Source: a bacterium (GTDB lineage: Bacteria > Bacillota > Bacilli > Lactobacillales > Streptococcaceae). From it: DNA of 64,000 nt. A program made the translations under genes and the position numbers. Every line of letters begins with the position of its first letter. Within the stretch, counting starts at the first letter, position 1. The stretch is from contig CAJNBY010000003.1 in the NCBI GenBank assembly GCA_905221125.1, forward strand, positions 1 through 64,000. The letters run 5' to 3'. Below are positions 9,863-18,509 of the stretch, in pieces. The notes under the pieces were generated by a model. It did not search any database. It saw only the letters and a program-made list of their open reading frames with translations, and was not told where the DNA came from.

Positions 9863-10770
9863 TACATCTGTTTTAAACGTTCAATTCGCTCTGAGATAGG
9901 TGGGTGGGTATAAAAGAGTTTTTGGAAGCCTCCACCTTTCTTGGGATCATTGATATAAAGTGCACTGCTGGCATCATCAACATGGTGATGCATCGGCTCG
10001 CTATTGTCCAGCTTACGTAGAGCATTAATCATCCCTTGAGGATTGCGCGTCAACTCGACACTGGAAGCATCAGCTAGGAATTCCCTCTGACGAGAAATAG
10101 CTAGTTGCACCAAGGTTGCAGCGAGAGGTGCCAGCACAATAGCTAGTAGGGAAACCACGAGCATAATGATTTCTAAGCCATTTCCATCTCGGTCATCGTC
10201 ACTTCGTCTGCGACCTGCGCCACCCCACCACATCATACGACCTGCCATACTAGAAAGCATGGTGATAGCACTAGCAAGGGCAACAGCAATAGTCGAAATA
10301 CGGATATCGTAATTACGAATATGACTGACTTCATGTCCCATAACAGCTTCTAGCTCCTCACGATTCATGATAGCTAGGAGACCTGACGTCGCAGCAACAG
10401 CCGCATTTTGAGGATTAGAACCTGTCGCAAAGGCATTTAAGGCTGGATCATCAATGATGAAAACACGGGGCATAGGAATCTGAGCCACCATAGCCATATC
10501 TTCCACTACATGGTAGAGATCTGGTGCCGTTTGTTCATCAACTTCACGCGCCCCATTCATAGACATGACAATCTCTGTTGATTGAAAAATCATAGACATA
10601 GCATAGATAAATCCGATAATCAGTGCAATAACCAAACCACCAAGCCCAGACCGCATAAAGAGGTAACCAACCGCATAGCCAACCAGAGCTAAGAGTAGGA
10701 AAAATACCAGCAACAAAATCCAGGTTTTTCGTTTATTGCTTGCAATTTGATCAAACAACATCTTAGTCAC
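9862..10770 (-). CDS. htpX: Membrane zinc metalloprotease HtpX
   Basis: HtpX is an integral-membrane M48-family protease involved in membrane protein quality control. The 302-residue protein has two N-terminal transmembrane segments (about 15-37 and 39-60), the catalytic zinc motif HEVSH near residue 145, and a further hydrophobic hairpin (about 155-225) interrupted by a charged, Arg/Asp-rich loop. The length is normal. It overlaps the 3' end of lemA by 8 bp, so the two are translationally coupled; the lemA-htpX pairing is common in streptococci. Confidence 0.95.
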   Translation of the reverse strand: MTKMLFDQIASNKRKTWILLLVFFLLLALVGYAVGYLFMRSGLGGLVIALIIGFIYAMSMIFQSTEIVMSMNGAREVDEQTAPDLYHVVEDMAMVAQIPMPRVFIIDDPALNAFATGSNPQNAAVAATSGLLAIMNREELEAVMGHEVSHIRNYDIRISTIAVALASAITMLSSMAGRMMWWGGAGRRRSDDDRDGNGLEIIMLVVSLLAIVLAPLAATLVQLAISRQREFLADASSVELTRNPQGMINALRKLDNSEPMHHHVDDASSALYINDPKKGGGFQKLFYTHPPISERIERLKQM

Positions 10771-11323
10771 CTAAACCGCTAAAATCAACTTTAGGAACTG
10801 CTTTTTCCTCTTCTGGTGTTTGAAGGAAATCTGCTGCTTTAAAGCCAAACATTCCAGCGATAATATTGCTTGGGAAAGTTTCTAATTTTACATTGTAGTT
10901 GCTGACAACACTGTTGTAGAGTTGACGAGAGTAAGAAATTTTATTTTCTGTATTGGTCAACTCCTCTTGCAATTTAACAAAGTTGGCACTGGCTTTCAAA
11001 TCTGGATAGCTTTCTGCAACTGCAAAAATACCTGAAACCTGACGAGTAAGGGCATCACTAGCTTTCATAGCTTCTGCTGGTGAAGTCGCTGCCGCCACTT
11101 GGTTACGCAGTTCTGCCACCTTTTCAAGGGTAGAACCTTCATATTTAGCATAACCTTTTACGGTTTCGATCAAGTTTGGCAAGAGGTCGTTTCGACGTTT
11201 CAACTGAACATCAATCTGGCTCCAAGCCTCCTTTGTTTGCATACGATTCTTAACCAAACCGTTATAGCTAACAATCACAAAAATAACAACAAGAGCCAAA
11301 ACTCCAAGAATAATCCAAGTCAT
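10763..11323 (-). CDS. lemA: LemA family membrane-anchored protein
   Basis: The 186-residue protein has one N-terminal transmembrane segment (about 2-20) followed by the LemA helical domain with its typical [21 protein letters not shown] start and [19 protein letters not shown] core, predicted to lie outside or at the membrane face. LemA proteins are widespread and their exact biochemical role is unsettled; in firmicutes they are usually paired with HtpX as here (8-bp overlap), suggesting a shared function in membrane stress. A promoter should lie in the 69 bp shared with the divergent rsmG. Confidence 0.93.
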   Translation of the reverse strand: MTWIILGVLALVVIFVIVSYNGLVKNRMQTKEAWSQIDVQLKRRNDLLPNLIETVKGYAKYEGSTLEKVAELRNQVAAATSPAEAMKASDALTRQVSGIFAVAESYPDLKASANFVKLQEELTNTENKISYSRQLYNSVVSNYNVKLETFPSNIIAGMFGFKAADFLQTPEEEKAVPKVDFSGLGD

Positions 11324-11416
11324 GATATAAGTCCTTTCTACTTTTAGATTAGTACCAGTATATCAAATTTTTAATGATTGTGGTAAAATAAGATGATACT
11401 AAAGAAGGAAAACACT

Positions 11417-12130
11417 ATGAAACCAGAAACATTTTACAACTTGCTTGCCGAACAGAATCTTCCACTTTCGGACCAGCAAAAAGAACAATTTGAACGTTAT
11501 TTTGAACTCTTAGTTGAGTGGAATGAGAAAATTAATTTGACAGCTATTACAGATAAAGAAGAAGTTTATCTCAAACATTTTTATGATTCGATTGCACCCA
11601 TTCTACAAGGCTTGATTCCCAATGAAAATATCAAACTGCTCGATATCGGAGCTGGTGCAGGATTTCCTAGTCTGCCGATGAAAATTCTCTATCCTCAGTT
11701 AGATGTGACCATCATTGATTCACTTAACAAACGCATTAACTTTCTCCAATTGTTGTCTCAAGAACTGGATTTGGACGGAGTTCATTTCTATCATGGACGT
11801 GCAGAAGACTTTGCCCAAGACAAGAACTTCCGTGCTCAATATGATTTTGTAACAGCTCGTGCGGTTGCCCGCATGCAGGTCTTGTCTGAATTGACCATCC
11901 CTTACCTTAAAGTTGGTGGCAAACTATTGGCACTCAAGGCCAGTAATGCGCCTGAGGAGTTGCTAGAAGCTAAGAATGCCCTCAACCTCCTCTTCAGTAA
12001 GGTCGAAGACAATCTCAGCTACGCCCTACCAAATGGAGATCCGCGTTACATCACAGTGGTAGAAAAGAAAAAGGAAACACCAAATAAATATCCACGTAAG
12101 GCTGGCATGCCCAACAAACGTCCACTTTAA
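11417..12130 (+). CDS. rsmG: 16S rRNA m7G527 methyltransferase
   Basis: RsmG (GidB) methylates G527 of 16S rRNA using SAM; loss gives low-level streptomycin resistance in many bacteria. I place the start at the ATG at 11417, preceded by AAGAAGGA, giving a 237-residue protein that begins [10 protein letters not shown]; an in-frame upstream codon at 11393 would add eight residues and has no ribosome site. The SAM-binding motif [17 protein letters not shown] is near residue 73, and the RAVA motif near 149 fits the family. The gene is divergent from lemA and precedes the uracil permease leader. Confidence 0.95.
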   Translation: MKPETFYNLLAEQNLPLSDQQKEQFERYFELLVEWNEKINLTAITDKEEVYLKHFYDSIAPILQGLIPNENIKLLDIGAGAGFPSLPMKILYPQLDVTIIDSLNKRINFLQLLSQELDLDGVHFYHGRAEDFAQDKNFRAQYDFVTARAVARMQVLSELTIPYLKVGGKLLALKASNAPEELLEAKNALNLLFSKVEDNLSYALPNGDPRYITVVEKKKETPNKYPRKAGMPNKRPL

Positions 12131-12149
12131 TCTTTTTAGTAAAAAAATA

Positions 12150-12311
12150 TTTACAAAGTTTGTAATTTTTGCTATACTATCACAAGCAAAGGTTTTTAAT
12201 GTCATCCCGTGAGGTGACGAAGACGCAGAAATATTTGAAACTCTTTAAAATCTAAATTTTAAAGAAGTCTTACTCTGAGGGCCTATTGCTGTAAAATAAT
12301 GGGCTCTTTTT
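12150..12311 (+). promoter_or_regulatory. Uracil permease promoter and PyrR-type attenuator
   Basis: A promoter with TTTACA (12150-12155), 17-bp spacer and TATACT (12173-12178) precedes a hairpin at about 12201-12218 whose loop side reads CCCGTGAGGTGACGAAGAC, the same CCGTGAGG core as in the pyr leader. A terminator follows (GAG..CCTATT at 12277-12287 pairing with AATGGGCTC at 12298-12306, then six T). This matches a second PyrR attenuator. Confidence 0.85.
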
Positions 12312-12334
12312 TGATGCCCAAAAGTGAGGTTTAT

Positions 12335-13618
12335 ATGAAACAAGAATCAACTGTTGATTTGTTACTAGACGTTGACCAACGTCCTTCAGCTGGAAAAGGA
12401 ATTCTCCTTAGTTTCCAACACGTTTTCGCCATGTTCGGTGCGACCATCTTGGTACCATTGATTTTAGGAATGCCTGTATCTGTTGCCCTTTTTGCTTCAG
12501 GTGTTGGAACACTTATCTACATGATTTCAACTGGATTTAGAGTTCCAGTTTATCTAGGTTCTTCATTTGCCTTTATCACAGCTATGTCACTGGCTATGAA
12601 AGAAATGGGTGGGGATGTATCCGCTGCTCAAACAGGGGTTATCTTGACTGGTTTGGTCTACGTCCTTGTTGCTGCTGGTGTTCGTTTTGCAGGTACAAAA
12701 TGGATTGATAAACTCTTGCCACCAATCATCATCGGACCTATGATTATCGTTATCGGTCTTGGACTTGCAGGTTCAGCTGTTACTAACGCTGGGCTTGTAG
12801 CGGACGGAAATTGGAAAAATGCTCTTGTAGCGGTGGTTACTTTCTTGATTGCTGCCTTTATCAATACAAAAGGAAAAGGCTTCCTACGAATCATTCCGTT
12901 CCTCTTTGCCATTATCGGTGGTTACCTCTTCGCTCTAGCTCTTGGGCTAGTGGACTTTACACCAGTTCTTAAAGCTGACTGGTTTGAAATTCCTGGTTTC
13001 TACTTACCATTTAGTACTGGTGGTGCCTTTAAAGAGTACAATCTTTACTTCGGTCCAGAAACCATCGCTATCTTACCAATCGCTATCGTAACAATTTCTG
13101 AACACATCGGAGACCATACTGTTTTGGGTCAAATCTGTGGCCGTCAATTCTTGAAAGAACCAGGTCTTCACCGTACTCTTCTTGGTGACGGTATCGCAAC
13201 TTCTGTTTCTGCCTTCCTTGGTGGACCAGCTAATACAACTTATGGAGAAAATACAGGGGTTATCGGTATGACTCGTATCGCTTCTGTCTCAGTTATCCGT
13301 AACGCTGCCTTCATCGCGATTGCCCTTAGCTTCCTTGGTAAATTCACTGCCTTGATTTCAACTATTCCAAACGCTGTACTTGGTGGTATGTCAATCCTTC
13401 TCTATGGAGTTATCGCCAGCAACGGTTTGAAAGTCTTGATTAAAGAACGTGTTGATTTCGCTCAAATGCGTAACCTCATCATTGCAAGTGCTATGTTGGT
13501 CCTTGGACTTGGAGGAGCTATCCTTAAACTTGGTCCAGTTACCCTTTCAGGTACTGCCCTATCAGCCATGACAGGAATCATCTTGAACTTGATCTTACCA
13601 TACGAAAATAAAGATTAA
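12335..13618 (+). CDS. uraA: Uracil permease (NCS2 family)
   Basis: This 427-residue transporter of the nucleobase:cation symporter-2 family takes up uracil. It has about 12-14 hydrophobic segments and the family signatures, including the QHVFAMFGATILVP segment near the start and the GGPANTTYGENTGVIGMT segment near residue 290, in which the conserved acidic residue of uracil transporters sits. I choose the ATG at 12335 because GTGAGG precedes it and because the upstream in-frame ATG at 12299 lies inside the attenuator terminator. Its PyrR leader links it to the pyr operon elsewhere in the window. The gene is often called pyrP in firmicutes. Confidence 0.95.
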   Translation: MKQESTVDLLLDVDQRPSAGKGILLSFQHVFAMFGATILVPLILGMPVSVALFASGVGTLIYMISTGFRVPVYLGSSFAFITAMSLAMKEMGGDVSAAQTGVILTGLVYVLVAAGVRFAGTKWIDKLLPPIIIGPMIIVIGLGLAGSAVTNAGLVADGNWKNALVAVVTFLIAAFINTKGKGFLRIIPFLFAIIGGYLFALALGLVDFTPVLKADWFEIPGFYLPFSTGGAFKEYNLYFGPETIAILPIAIVTISEHIGDHTVLGQICGRQFLKEPGLHRTLLGDGIATSVSAFLGGPANTTYGENTGVIGMTRIASVSVIRNAAFIAIALSFLGKFTALISTIPNAVLGGMSILLYGVIASNGLKVLIKERVDFAQMRNLIIASAMLVLGLGGAILKLGPVTLSGTALSAMTGIILNLILPYENKD

Positions 13619-13635
13619 GAGTCTAAACACACCAA

Positions 13636-13664
13636 ATCCACTCAGACAATAGAGTGGATTTTTT
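13636..13664 (+). terminator. Terminator of the uracil permease gene
   Basis: The 8-bp stem ATCCACTC / GAGTGGAT (13636-13643 with 13652-13659) is followed by a run of T, 18 bases after the permease stop codon. Confidence 0.8.
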
Positions 13665-13693
13665 AAATGTTAAAATAAAAAATTCTTTCTAAA

Positions 13694-13722
13694 AAAGGAA
13701 AGCCCTGCGGCCTTCCTTTGTC
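13694..13722 (-). terminator. Terminator of ylxM-ffh
   Basis: On the minus strand, just after the ffh stop, AAAGGAAGGCC pairs with GGGCTTTCCTTT and six T follow. The stem tolerates one mismatch. Confidence 0.8.
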
Positions 13723-15294
13723 TTACTTACGTTTCTTCTTCGCTTTTTTCATTTTATTCGCCATGCGTTTCATGGACTGTTTCATGGCAAATTCACCGAT
13801 TTTACCTTTGAGTCCGCCACCAAACATCTGGCTCATATCTGGCATTCCTGCTCCACCAAGAGCTGACAAGTCAGGCATACCACCTTGTCCCATCATTCCT
13901 TCAAGGGCAGACATATCCATTCCTCCCATATTTGGCATATTTTTAGGAAGGTTATTTGGATTGATTCCCATCTGCTTCATCATCTTGTTCATATCACCAG
14001 ACATAACACCCTGCATGAGCTGTTTGGCCTGATTAAAGTCCTTGATGAATTTATTAACTTCGACAAAGGTATTTCCAGAACCAGCAGCGATACGACGGCG
14101 ACGGCTTGGATTTAACAAATCTGGATTTTCACGCTCTTCAGGTGTCATAGAAGACACAATGGCACGTTTGCGAGCAATCTGACGTTCATCCACCTTCATG
14201 TTTTGAAGGGCTGGATTATTGGCCATACCTGGAATCATCTTGAGCAAGTCTTCCATCGGCCCCATGTTTTGCACCTGATCCAACTGATCGATGAAATCAT
14301 TGAAATCAAAGGTATTCTCACGCATCTTCTCAGCCATTTCAAGGGCTTTTTGCTCATCGTATTCCTGAGAAGCTTTCTCAATCAAAGTGAGCATATCCCC
14401 CATACCAAGGATACGGCTAGACATACGGTCTGGGTGGAAGGTTTCAATGTCCGTAATCTTTTCACCTGTACCAGTGAACTTGATTGGTTTACCAGTAATG
14501 TGACGAACCGATAGGGCAGCACCACCACGAGTATCCCCATCAATCTTAGTAAGGATGACCCCAGTGACTTCTAACTGAGCATTGAACTCACGCGCAACGT
14601 TGGCCGCTTCCTGACCAATCATAGCATCAACGACGAGCAGGATTTCATTTGGTTGAGCCAGTGCTTTCACGTCACGAAGCTCATTCATCAAAAGCTCATC
14701 AATCTGCAAACGACCTGCCGTATCAATCAAGACATAGTCGTTGTGGTTGGCTTGGGCTTGCTCCAAACCTTGACGTACAATCTCCACAGCTGGAACCTCT
14801 GTTCCTAGAGCAAAAACTGGTACATCAATCTGTTGCCCCAAGGTCTTAAGCTGGTCAATGGCAGCTGGACGATAGATATCCGCCGCAATCATCAAAGGAC
14901 GAGCATTTTCTTCTTTCTTGAGTTTGTTGGCCAATTTACCAGCAAAGGTTGTTTTACCAGCCCCCTGCAAACCAACCATCATGATGATTGTCGGAATCTT
15001 AAGTGACTTGATAATCTCAGCCGTATCAGAACCTAAAACAGCTGTCAGTTCCTCATCAACGATTTTAATAATCTGTTGGGCTGGATTAAGGGTATCAATG
15101 ACTTCGTGTCCGACTGCACGCTCACGAACTTTTTTGATAAAGTCCTTTACAACAGGCAAAGCAACGTCGGCCTCAAGCAAGGCCAAGCGAATCTCTTTGG
15201 TTGCCTCTTGAACATCAGCTTCAGAGATTTTTCCTTTTTTACGTAGATTTTTAAAGACGTTCTGCAAACGTTCTGTTAAACTTTCAAATGCCAT
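13723..15294 (-). CDS. ffh: Signal recognition particle protein Ffh
   Basis: Ffh is the GTPase of the signal recognition particle and binds scRNA and signal peptides for co-translational membrane targeting. The 523-residue protein has the N domain (1-90), the G domain with the P loop GLQGAGKTT near residue 108, DTAGR near 190 and TKIDGD near 250, then the methionine-rich M domain from about 300. The C-terminus is unusually rich in Gly-Met-Asn (about 455-505) and ends in a lysine-rich tail. It lies 11 bp after ylxM, the usual firmicute pair. Confidence 0.97.
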   Translation of the reverse strand: MAFESLTERLQNVFKNLRKKGKISEADVQEATKEIRLALLEADVALPVVKDFIKKVRERAVGHEVIDTLNPAQQIIKIVDEELTAVLGSDTAEIIKSLKIPTIIMMVGLQGAGKTTFAGKLANKLKKEENARPLMIAADIYRPAAIDQLKTLGQQIDVPVFALGTEVPAVEIVRQGLEQAQANHNDYVLIDTAGRLQIDELLMNELRDVKALAQPNEILLVVDAMIGQEAANVAREFNAQLEVTGVILTKIDGDTRGGAALSVRHITGKPIKFTGTGEKITDIETFHPDRMSSRILGMGDMLTLIEKASQEYDEQKALEMAEKMRENTFDFNDFIDQLDQVQNMGPMEDLLKMIPGMANNPALQNMKVDERQIARKRAIVSSMTPEERENPDLLNPSRRRRIAAGSGNTFVEVNKFIKDFNQAKQLMQGVMSGDMNKMMKQMGINPNNLPKNMPNMGGMDMSALEGMMGQGGMPDLSALGGAGMPDMSQMFGGGLKGKIGEFAMKQSMKRMANKMKKAKKKRK

Positions 15295-15305
15295 GTTTCT
15301 TCCTC

Positions 15306-15638
15306 TTATTCTCTATTATCAATGCTTGTTAAAATTTCTATCTGCTCCTGCAGAAAGTTATCCTTGGGATAGCGCTCCAAAATCTGGTCAAAAATCTGAC
15401 TGCGGACAATGTAGTCCGAGTACATGTGCAATTTCATCTCATAATCTTCCAGAATCTTTTCTGTCCGCTTGATATTGTCGTAGACAGCCTGACGACTGAC
15501 ACCGAACTCTTCAGCAATCTCAGCAAGGCTGTAATCATCAGCGTAGTAGAGCTCTATATAATTCATTTGCTTATCTGTCAAAAGCGCTGCATAAAATTCA
15601 AAGAGCGCATTCATACGATTGGTTTTTTCGATTTCCAT
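15306..15638 (-). CDS. ylxM: SRP-associated DNA/RNA-binding protein YlxM
   Basis: This 110-residue protein carries a sigma-70 region 4-like helix-turn-helix (about 25-75, with [23 protein letters not shown] split over two helices). YlxM proteins are encoded directly upstream of ffh in firmicutes, and a streptococcal homologue has been reported to modulate SRP activity. It is cotranscribed with ffh (11-bp gap). No other helix-turn-helix partner is nearby. Confidence 0.9.
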   Translation of the reverse strand: MEIEKTNRMNALFEFYAALLTDKQMNYIELYYADDYSLAEIAEEFGVSRQAVYDNIKRTEKILEDYEMKLHMYSDYIVRSQIFDQILERYPKDNFLQEQIEILTSIDNRE

Positions 15639-15728
15639 AACTTTTATTATACCAAAAAATAGCCTAATCTACCACACTAGAAAGCCAATCCGAGAAGATA
15701 GCAAGCTAAATTTGAAAAAGACAAAAGA

Positions 15729-16106
15729 CTAGCCCCAAGTAATTTCCAATTGATAGCTGGCAAAGGGGTGTCCCTCTTGATTTTGTAGTTGATAGTCTAA
15801 ATAGATCTTTTGTCCATCCACTTGATAACGATTCGTTTGGATAATAAACTCCTGCATCCCCATAGGTGTGGGAATATAGGCTAAACTATCACTATCCTTT
15901 AGAAATCTCATAATGGTTTTGGGACTCGAGAAACGTGTCATCACCAGTTCTTGACCATGAAATTTAATAACTACTTTTTCTTTTTCCTCATTGTAGAAAA
16001 GCAAATAGCGATAATCTCCCTTTTCATGCACTTCAACGTCATAAAGCTGGTCAATCACTTCCAACTGCTCATCAAACTGAATCGTATTTCGCATCCGAAT
16101 CTTCAC
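15729..16106 (-). CDS. DUF1934 (YwiB-like) beta-barrel protein
   Basis: This 125-residue protein fits the DUF1934 family, small lipocalin-like beta barrels found in firmicutes with no proven function. Alternating hydrophobic beta strands fill the whole length, with the conserved MRFLKDSDS and YIPTPMG segments in the middle, and there is no signal peptide. It is a single gene between ylxM (same strand, 90 bp upstream of it in coordinates) and the divergent HD hydrolase; the latter's promoter overlaps its upstream region. Confidence 0.75.
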   Translation of the reverse strand: MKIRMRNTIQFDEQLEVIDQLYDVEVHEKGDYRYLLFYNEEKEKVVIKFHGQELVMTRFSSPKTIMRFLKDSDSLAYIPTPMGMQEFIIQTNRYQVDGQKIYLDYQLQNQEGHPFASYQLEITWG

Positions 16107-16162
16107 ATCAAGCCCTCTTTCTTGTCTCTTGTCCTACTATTTTACCAAAAAGAGCAGGATTT

Positions 16163-16178
16163 TGCTATAATGGTCATA
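16163..16178 (+). promoter_or_regulatory. Extended -10 promoter placing the transcript start at the ATG (leaderless)
   Basis: TTTGCTATAAT (TATAAT at 16166-16171 with an upstream TG) ends only 6 bases before the start codon at 16178. With the usual 6-7 base distance to the start point, the mRNA would begin at or next to the A of the ATG. No Shine-Dalgarno is visible between them. Confidence 0.65.
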
Positions 16179-17482
16179 TGAACGAAAAAGTATTCCGTGA
16201 CCCAGTTCACAACTACATCCATGTCAATAATCAAATCATCTATGACTTGATTAATACAAAAGAATTTCAACGCTTACGCCGAATCAAGCAACTGGGGACT
16301 TCCAGTTATACCTTCCACGGTGGAGAACATAGTCGCTTCTCTCACTGTCTAGGAGTCTATGAAATTGCACGACGCATCACAGAGATTTTTGAAGAAAAAT
16401 ATCCTGAGGAGTGGAACCCTGCTGAATCACTCCTCACCATGACCGCTGCGCTCCTTCATGACCTTGGACATGGTGCCTACTCCCATACATTTGAACATCT
16501 CTTTGATACCGACCACGAAGCCATTACTCAGGAGATTATTCAAAGCCCTGAGACGGAGATCCACCAAGTCCTACTACAAGTAGCGCCAGATTTCCCAGAA
16601 AAGGTGGCCAGTGTCATCGACCACACCTATCCTAACAAGCAGGTCGTGCAGCTCATTTCTAGTCAGATTGACGCAGACCGCATGGACTATCTCTTGCGCG
16701 ACTCCTATTTTACTGGAGCTTCCTATGGAGAATTTGACCTGACTCGCATTCTCCGAGTCATTCGTCCTATCGAAAATGGGATTGCCTTTCAGCGAAATGG
16801 CATGCATGCCATCGAAGACTACGTTCTCAGTCGTTACCAGATGTACATGCAGGTTTATTTCCACCCAGCAACACGCGCCATGGAAGTTCTCCTACAGAAT
16901 CTCCTTAAGCGCGCCAAGGAACTCTATCCTGAAGACAAAGACTTCTTTGCACGAACTTCTCCACACCTCCTACCTTTCTTCGAAAAAAATGTGACCTTGT
17001 CTGACTATCTGGCTCTAGATGATGGTGTGATGAATACCTACTTCCAGCTCTGGATGGCCAGTCCTGACAAGATTCTCGCAGATCTGTCGCAACGCTTTGT
17101 CAACCGTAAGGTCTTTAAATCCATTACCTTTTCACAAGAGGAGCAAGACCAACTCGCTAGCATGAGAAAATTAGTTGAGGACATCGGCTTTGATCCTGAA
17201 TACTACACAGCCATTCATAAGAACTTTGACCTCCCTTATGATATCTATCGACCCGAATCTGAAAATCCAAGGACACAGATTGAGATCTTACAAAAAAATG
17301 GAGAACTGGCAGAACTCTCTAGCCTGTCTCCTATCGTCCAATCCCTTGCTGGCAGTCGCCACGGAGATAATCGTTTTTATTTCCCAAAAGAAATGTTAGA
17401 TCAAAACAGCATCTTCGCAAGCATTACCCAGCAATTTTTACACTTGATTGAGAACGATCATTTTACCCCAAATAAAAACTAG
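16178..17482 (+). CDS. HD-domain phosphohydrolase (YwfO-like)
   Basis: This 434-residue protein is a dNTPase-like HD superfamily metal-dependent phosphohydrolase. The metal-binding residues are visible in HSRFSHCLG near residue 52, LLHDLGHGAYSH near 97-107 and DADRMDYLLRDS near 164. Bacillus YwfO and related proteins hydrolyse dNTPs or other nucleotides; the substrate here is not determined. No signal or membrane segment is present. The start fits a leaderless transcript. It is followed after 12 bp by a HAD phosphatase gene on the same strand. Confidence 0.88.
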   Translation: MNEKVFRDPVHNYIHVNNQIIYDLINTKEFQRLRRIKQLGTSSYTFHGGEHSRFSHCLGVYEIARRITEIFEEKYPEEWNPAESLLTMTAALLHDLGHGAYSHTFEHLFDTDHEAITQEIIQSPETEIHQVLLQVAPDFPEKVASVIDHTYPNKQVVQLISSQIDADRMDYLLRDSYFTGASYGEFDLTRILRVIRPIENGIAFQRNGMHAIEDYVLSRYQMYMQVYFHPATRAMEVLLQNLLKRAKELYPEDKDFFARTSPHLLPFFEKNVTLSDYLALDDGVMNTYFQLWMASPDKILADLSQRFVNRKVFKSITFSQEEQDQLASMRKLVEDIGFDPEYYTAIHKNFDLPYDIYRPESENPRTQIEILQKNGELAELSSLSPIVQSLAGSRHGDNRFYFPKEMLDQNSIFASITQQFLHLIENDHFTPNKN

Positions 17483-17494
17483 AAGAGGAATTTT

Positions 17495-18301
17495 ATGAGT
17501 ATTAAACTAATCGCCGTCGATATTGACGGAACCCTAGTCAACAGCCAAAAGGAAATCACTCCTGAAGTCTTTTTTGCCATCCAAGATGCCAAAGAAGCTG
17601 GTGTCAAAGTCGTGATTGCAACTGGCCGCCCTATCGCAGGTGTTGCTAAACTTCTGGACGACCTGCAGTTAAGAGACGAAGGTGACTATGTCGTGACCTT
17701 CAACGGTGCCCTTGTCCAAGAAACTGCTACTGGCCATGAGATTATCAGCGAATCCTTGACTTATGAAGATTATCTAGATATGGAATTCCTCAGTCGCAAG
17801 CTCGGTGTCCACATGCACGCCATTACTAAGGATGGTATCTACACTGCCAATCGCAATATCGGAAAATACACAGTGCACGAATCAACCCTCGTCAACATGC
17901 CTATCTTCTACCGCACCCCTGAAGAAATGGCTGACAAGGAAATCGTCAAGTGTATGTTTATCGATGAACCAGAAATTCTCGATGCTGCAATTGAAAAAAT
18001 TCCAGCAGAATTTTACGAACGCTACTCCATCAACAAATCTGCTCCTTTCTACCTCGAACTCCTTAAAAAGAATGTAGACAAGGGTTCAGCCATCACTCAC
18101 CTAGCCGAAAAACTAGGATTAACCAAAGATGAAACCATGGCTATCGGTGACGAAGAAAATGACCGTGCCATGCTGGAAGTCGTTGGCAACCCCGTTGTCA
18201 TGGAAAATGGAAATCCAGAAATCAAAAAAATCGCCAAATACATCACTAAAACAAATGACGAATCCGGCGTAGCCCATGCCATACGCACATGGGTACTGTA
18301 A
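17495..18301 (+). CDS. HAD superfamily sugar-phosphatase (Cof / YidA type)
   Basis: The 268-residue protein is a Cof-type (class IIB) HAD phosphatase that probably dephosphorylates sugar phosphates or other small phosphoesters. Motif I DIDGTL is at 9-14, with the nucleophile Asp9 and acid/base Asp11, motif II ATGRP near 43, and the Lys and GDEEND metal-binding motifs near 197 and 214. The cap domain lies between about 85 and 190. A strong Shine-Dalgarno (GAAGAGGA) precedes the ATG and the gene is probably cotranscribed with the HD protein. Confidence 0.93.
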   Translation: MSIKLIAVDIDGTLVNSQKEITPEVFFAIQDAKEAGVKVVIATGRPIAGVAKLLDDLQLRDEGDYVVTFNGALVQETATGHEIISESLTYEDYLDMEFLSRKLGVHMHAITKDGIYTANRNIGKYTVHESTLVNMPIFYRTPEEMADKEIVKCMFIDEPEILDAAIEKIPAEFYERYSINKSAPFYLELLKKNVDKGSAITHLAEKLGLTKDETMAIGDEENDRAMLEVVGNPVVMENGNPEIKKIAKYITKTNDESGVAHAIRTWVL

Positions 18302-18322
18302 AATAATTTGAATATAGAAAAA

Positions 18323-18365
18323 GCACTCCAAAAGTTAGACAGAAAAAATCTTACTTTTGGGGTGC
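18323..18365. repeat. 43-bp palindrome resembling two fused insertion-sequence ends
   Basis: The left arm (GCACTCCAAAAGTTAGA, 18323-18339) pairs with the right arm ending GGGGTGC at 18365 with two mismatches. CCAAAAGTTAGAC is typical of the terminal repeat of IS3/IS150-group elements in streptococci, so this may be a pair of IS ends without a transposase. It sits at the left edge of accessory region 1, 20 bases after the HAD gene, where it may also act as a terminator. Confidence 0.6.
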
Positions 18366-18422
18366 AGTTTAAGATTCAGTATTTTTGTCTCTAGTTCTAT
18401 CCCCTAAATAATTATTAAATCT

Positions 18423-18463
18423 GAAAAAGGTAGTACATTATGTAAAACCTTTTTCATTTTTTT
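18423..18463. terminator. Hairpin near the left edge of accessory region 1
   Basis: GAAAAAGGT (18423-18431) pairs with ACCTTTTTC (18447-18455), followed by seven T on the plus strand. On the minus strand, where the MFS gene ends 55 bases away, the U tail is weak, so its main direction is uncertain. The rest of 18302-18509 shows no gene. Confidence 0.6.
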
Positions 18464-18509
18464 ATTTTACTACGAATTAATATTCTTTTTTCTAATGATA
18501 ATTAATCCA

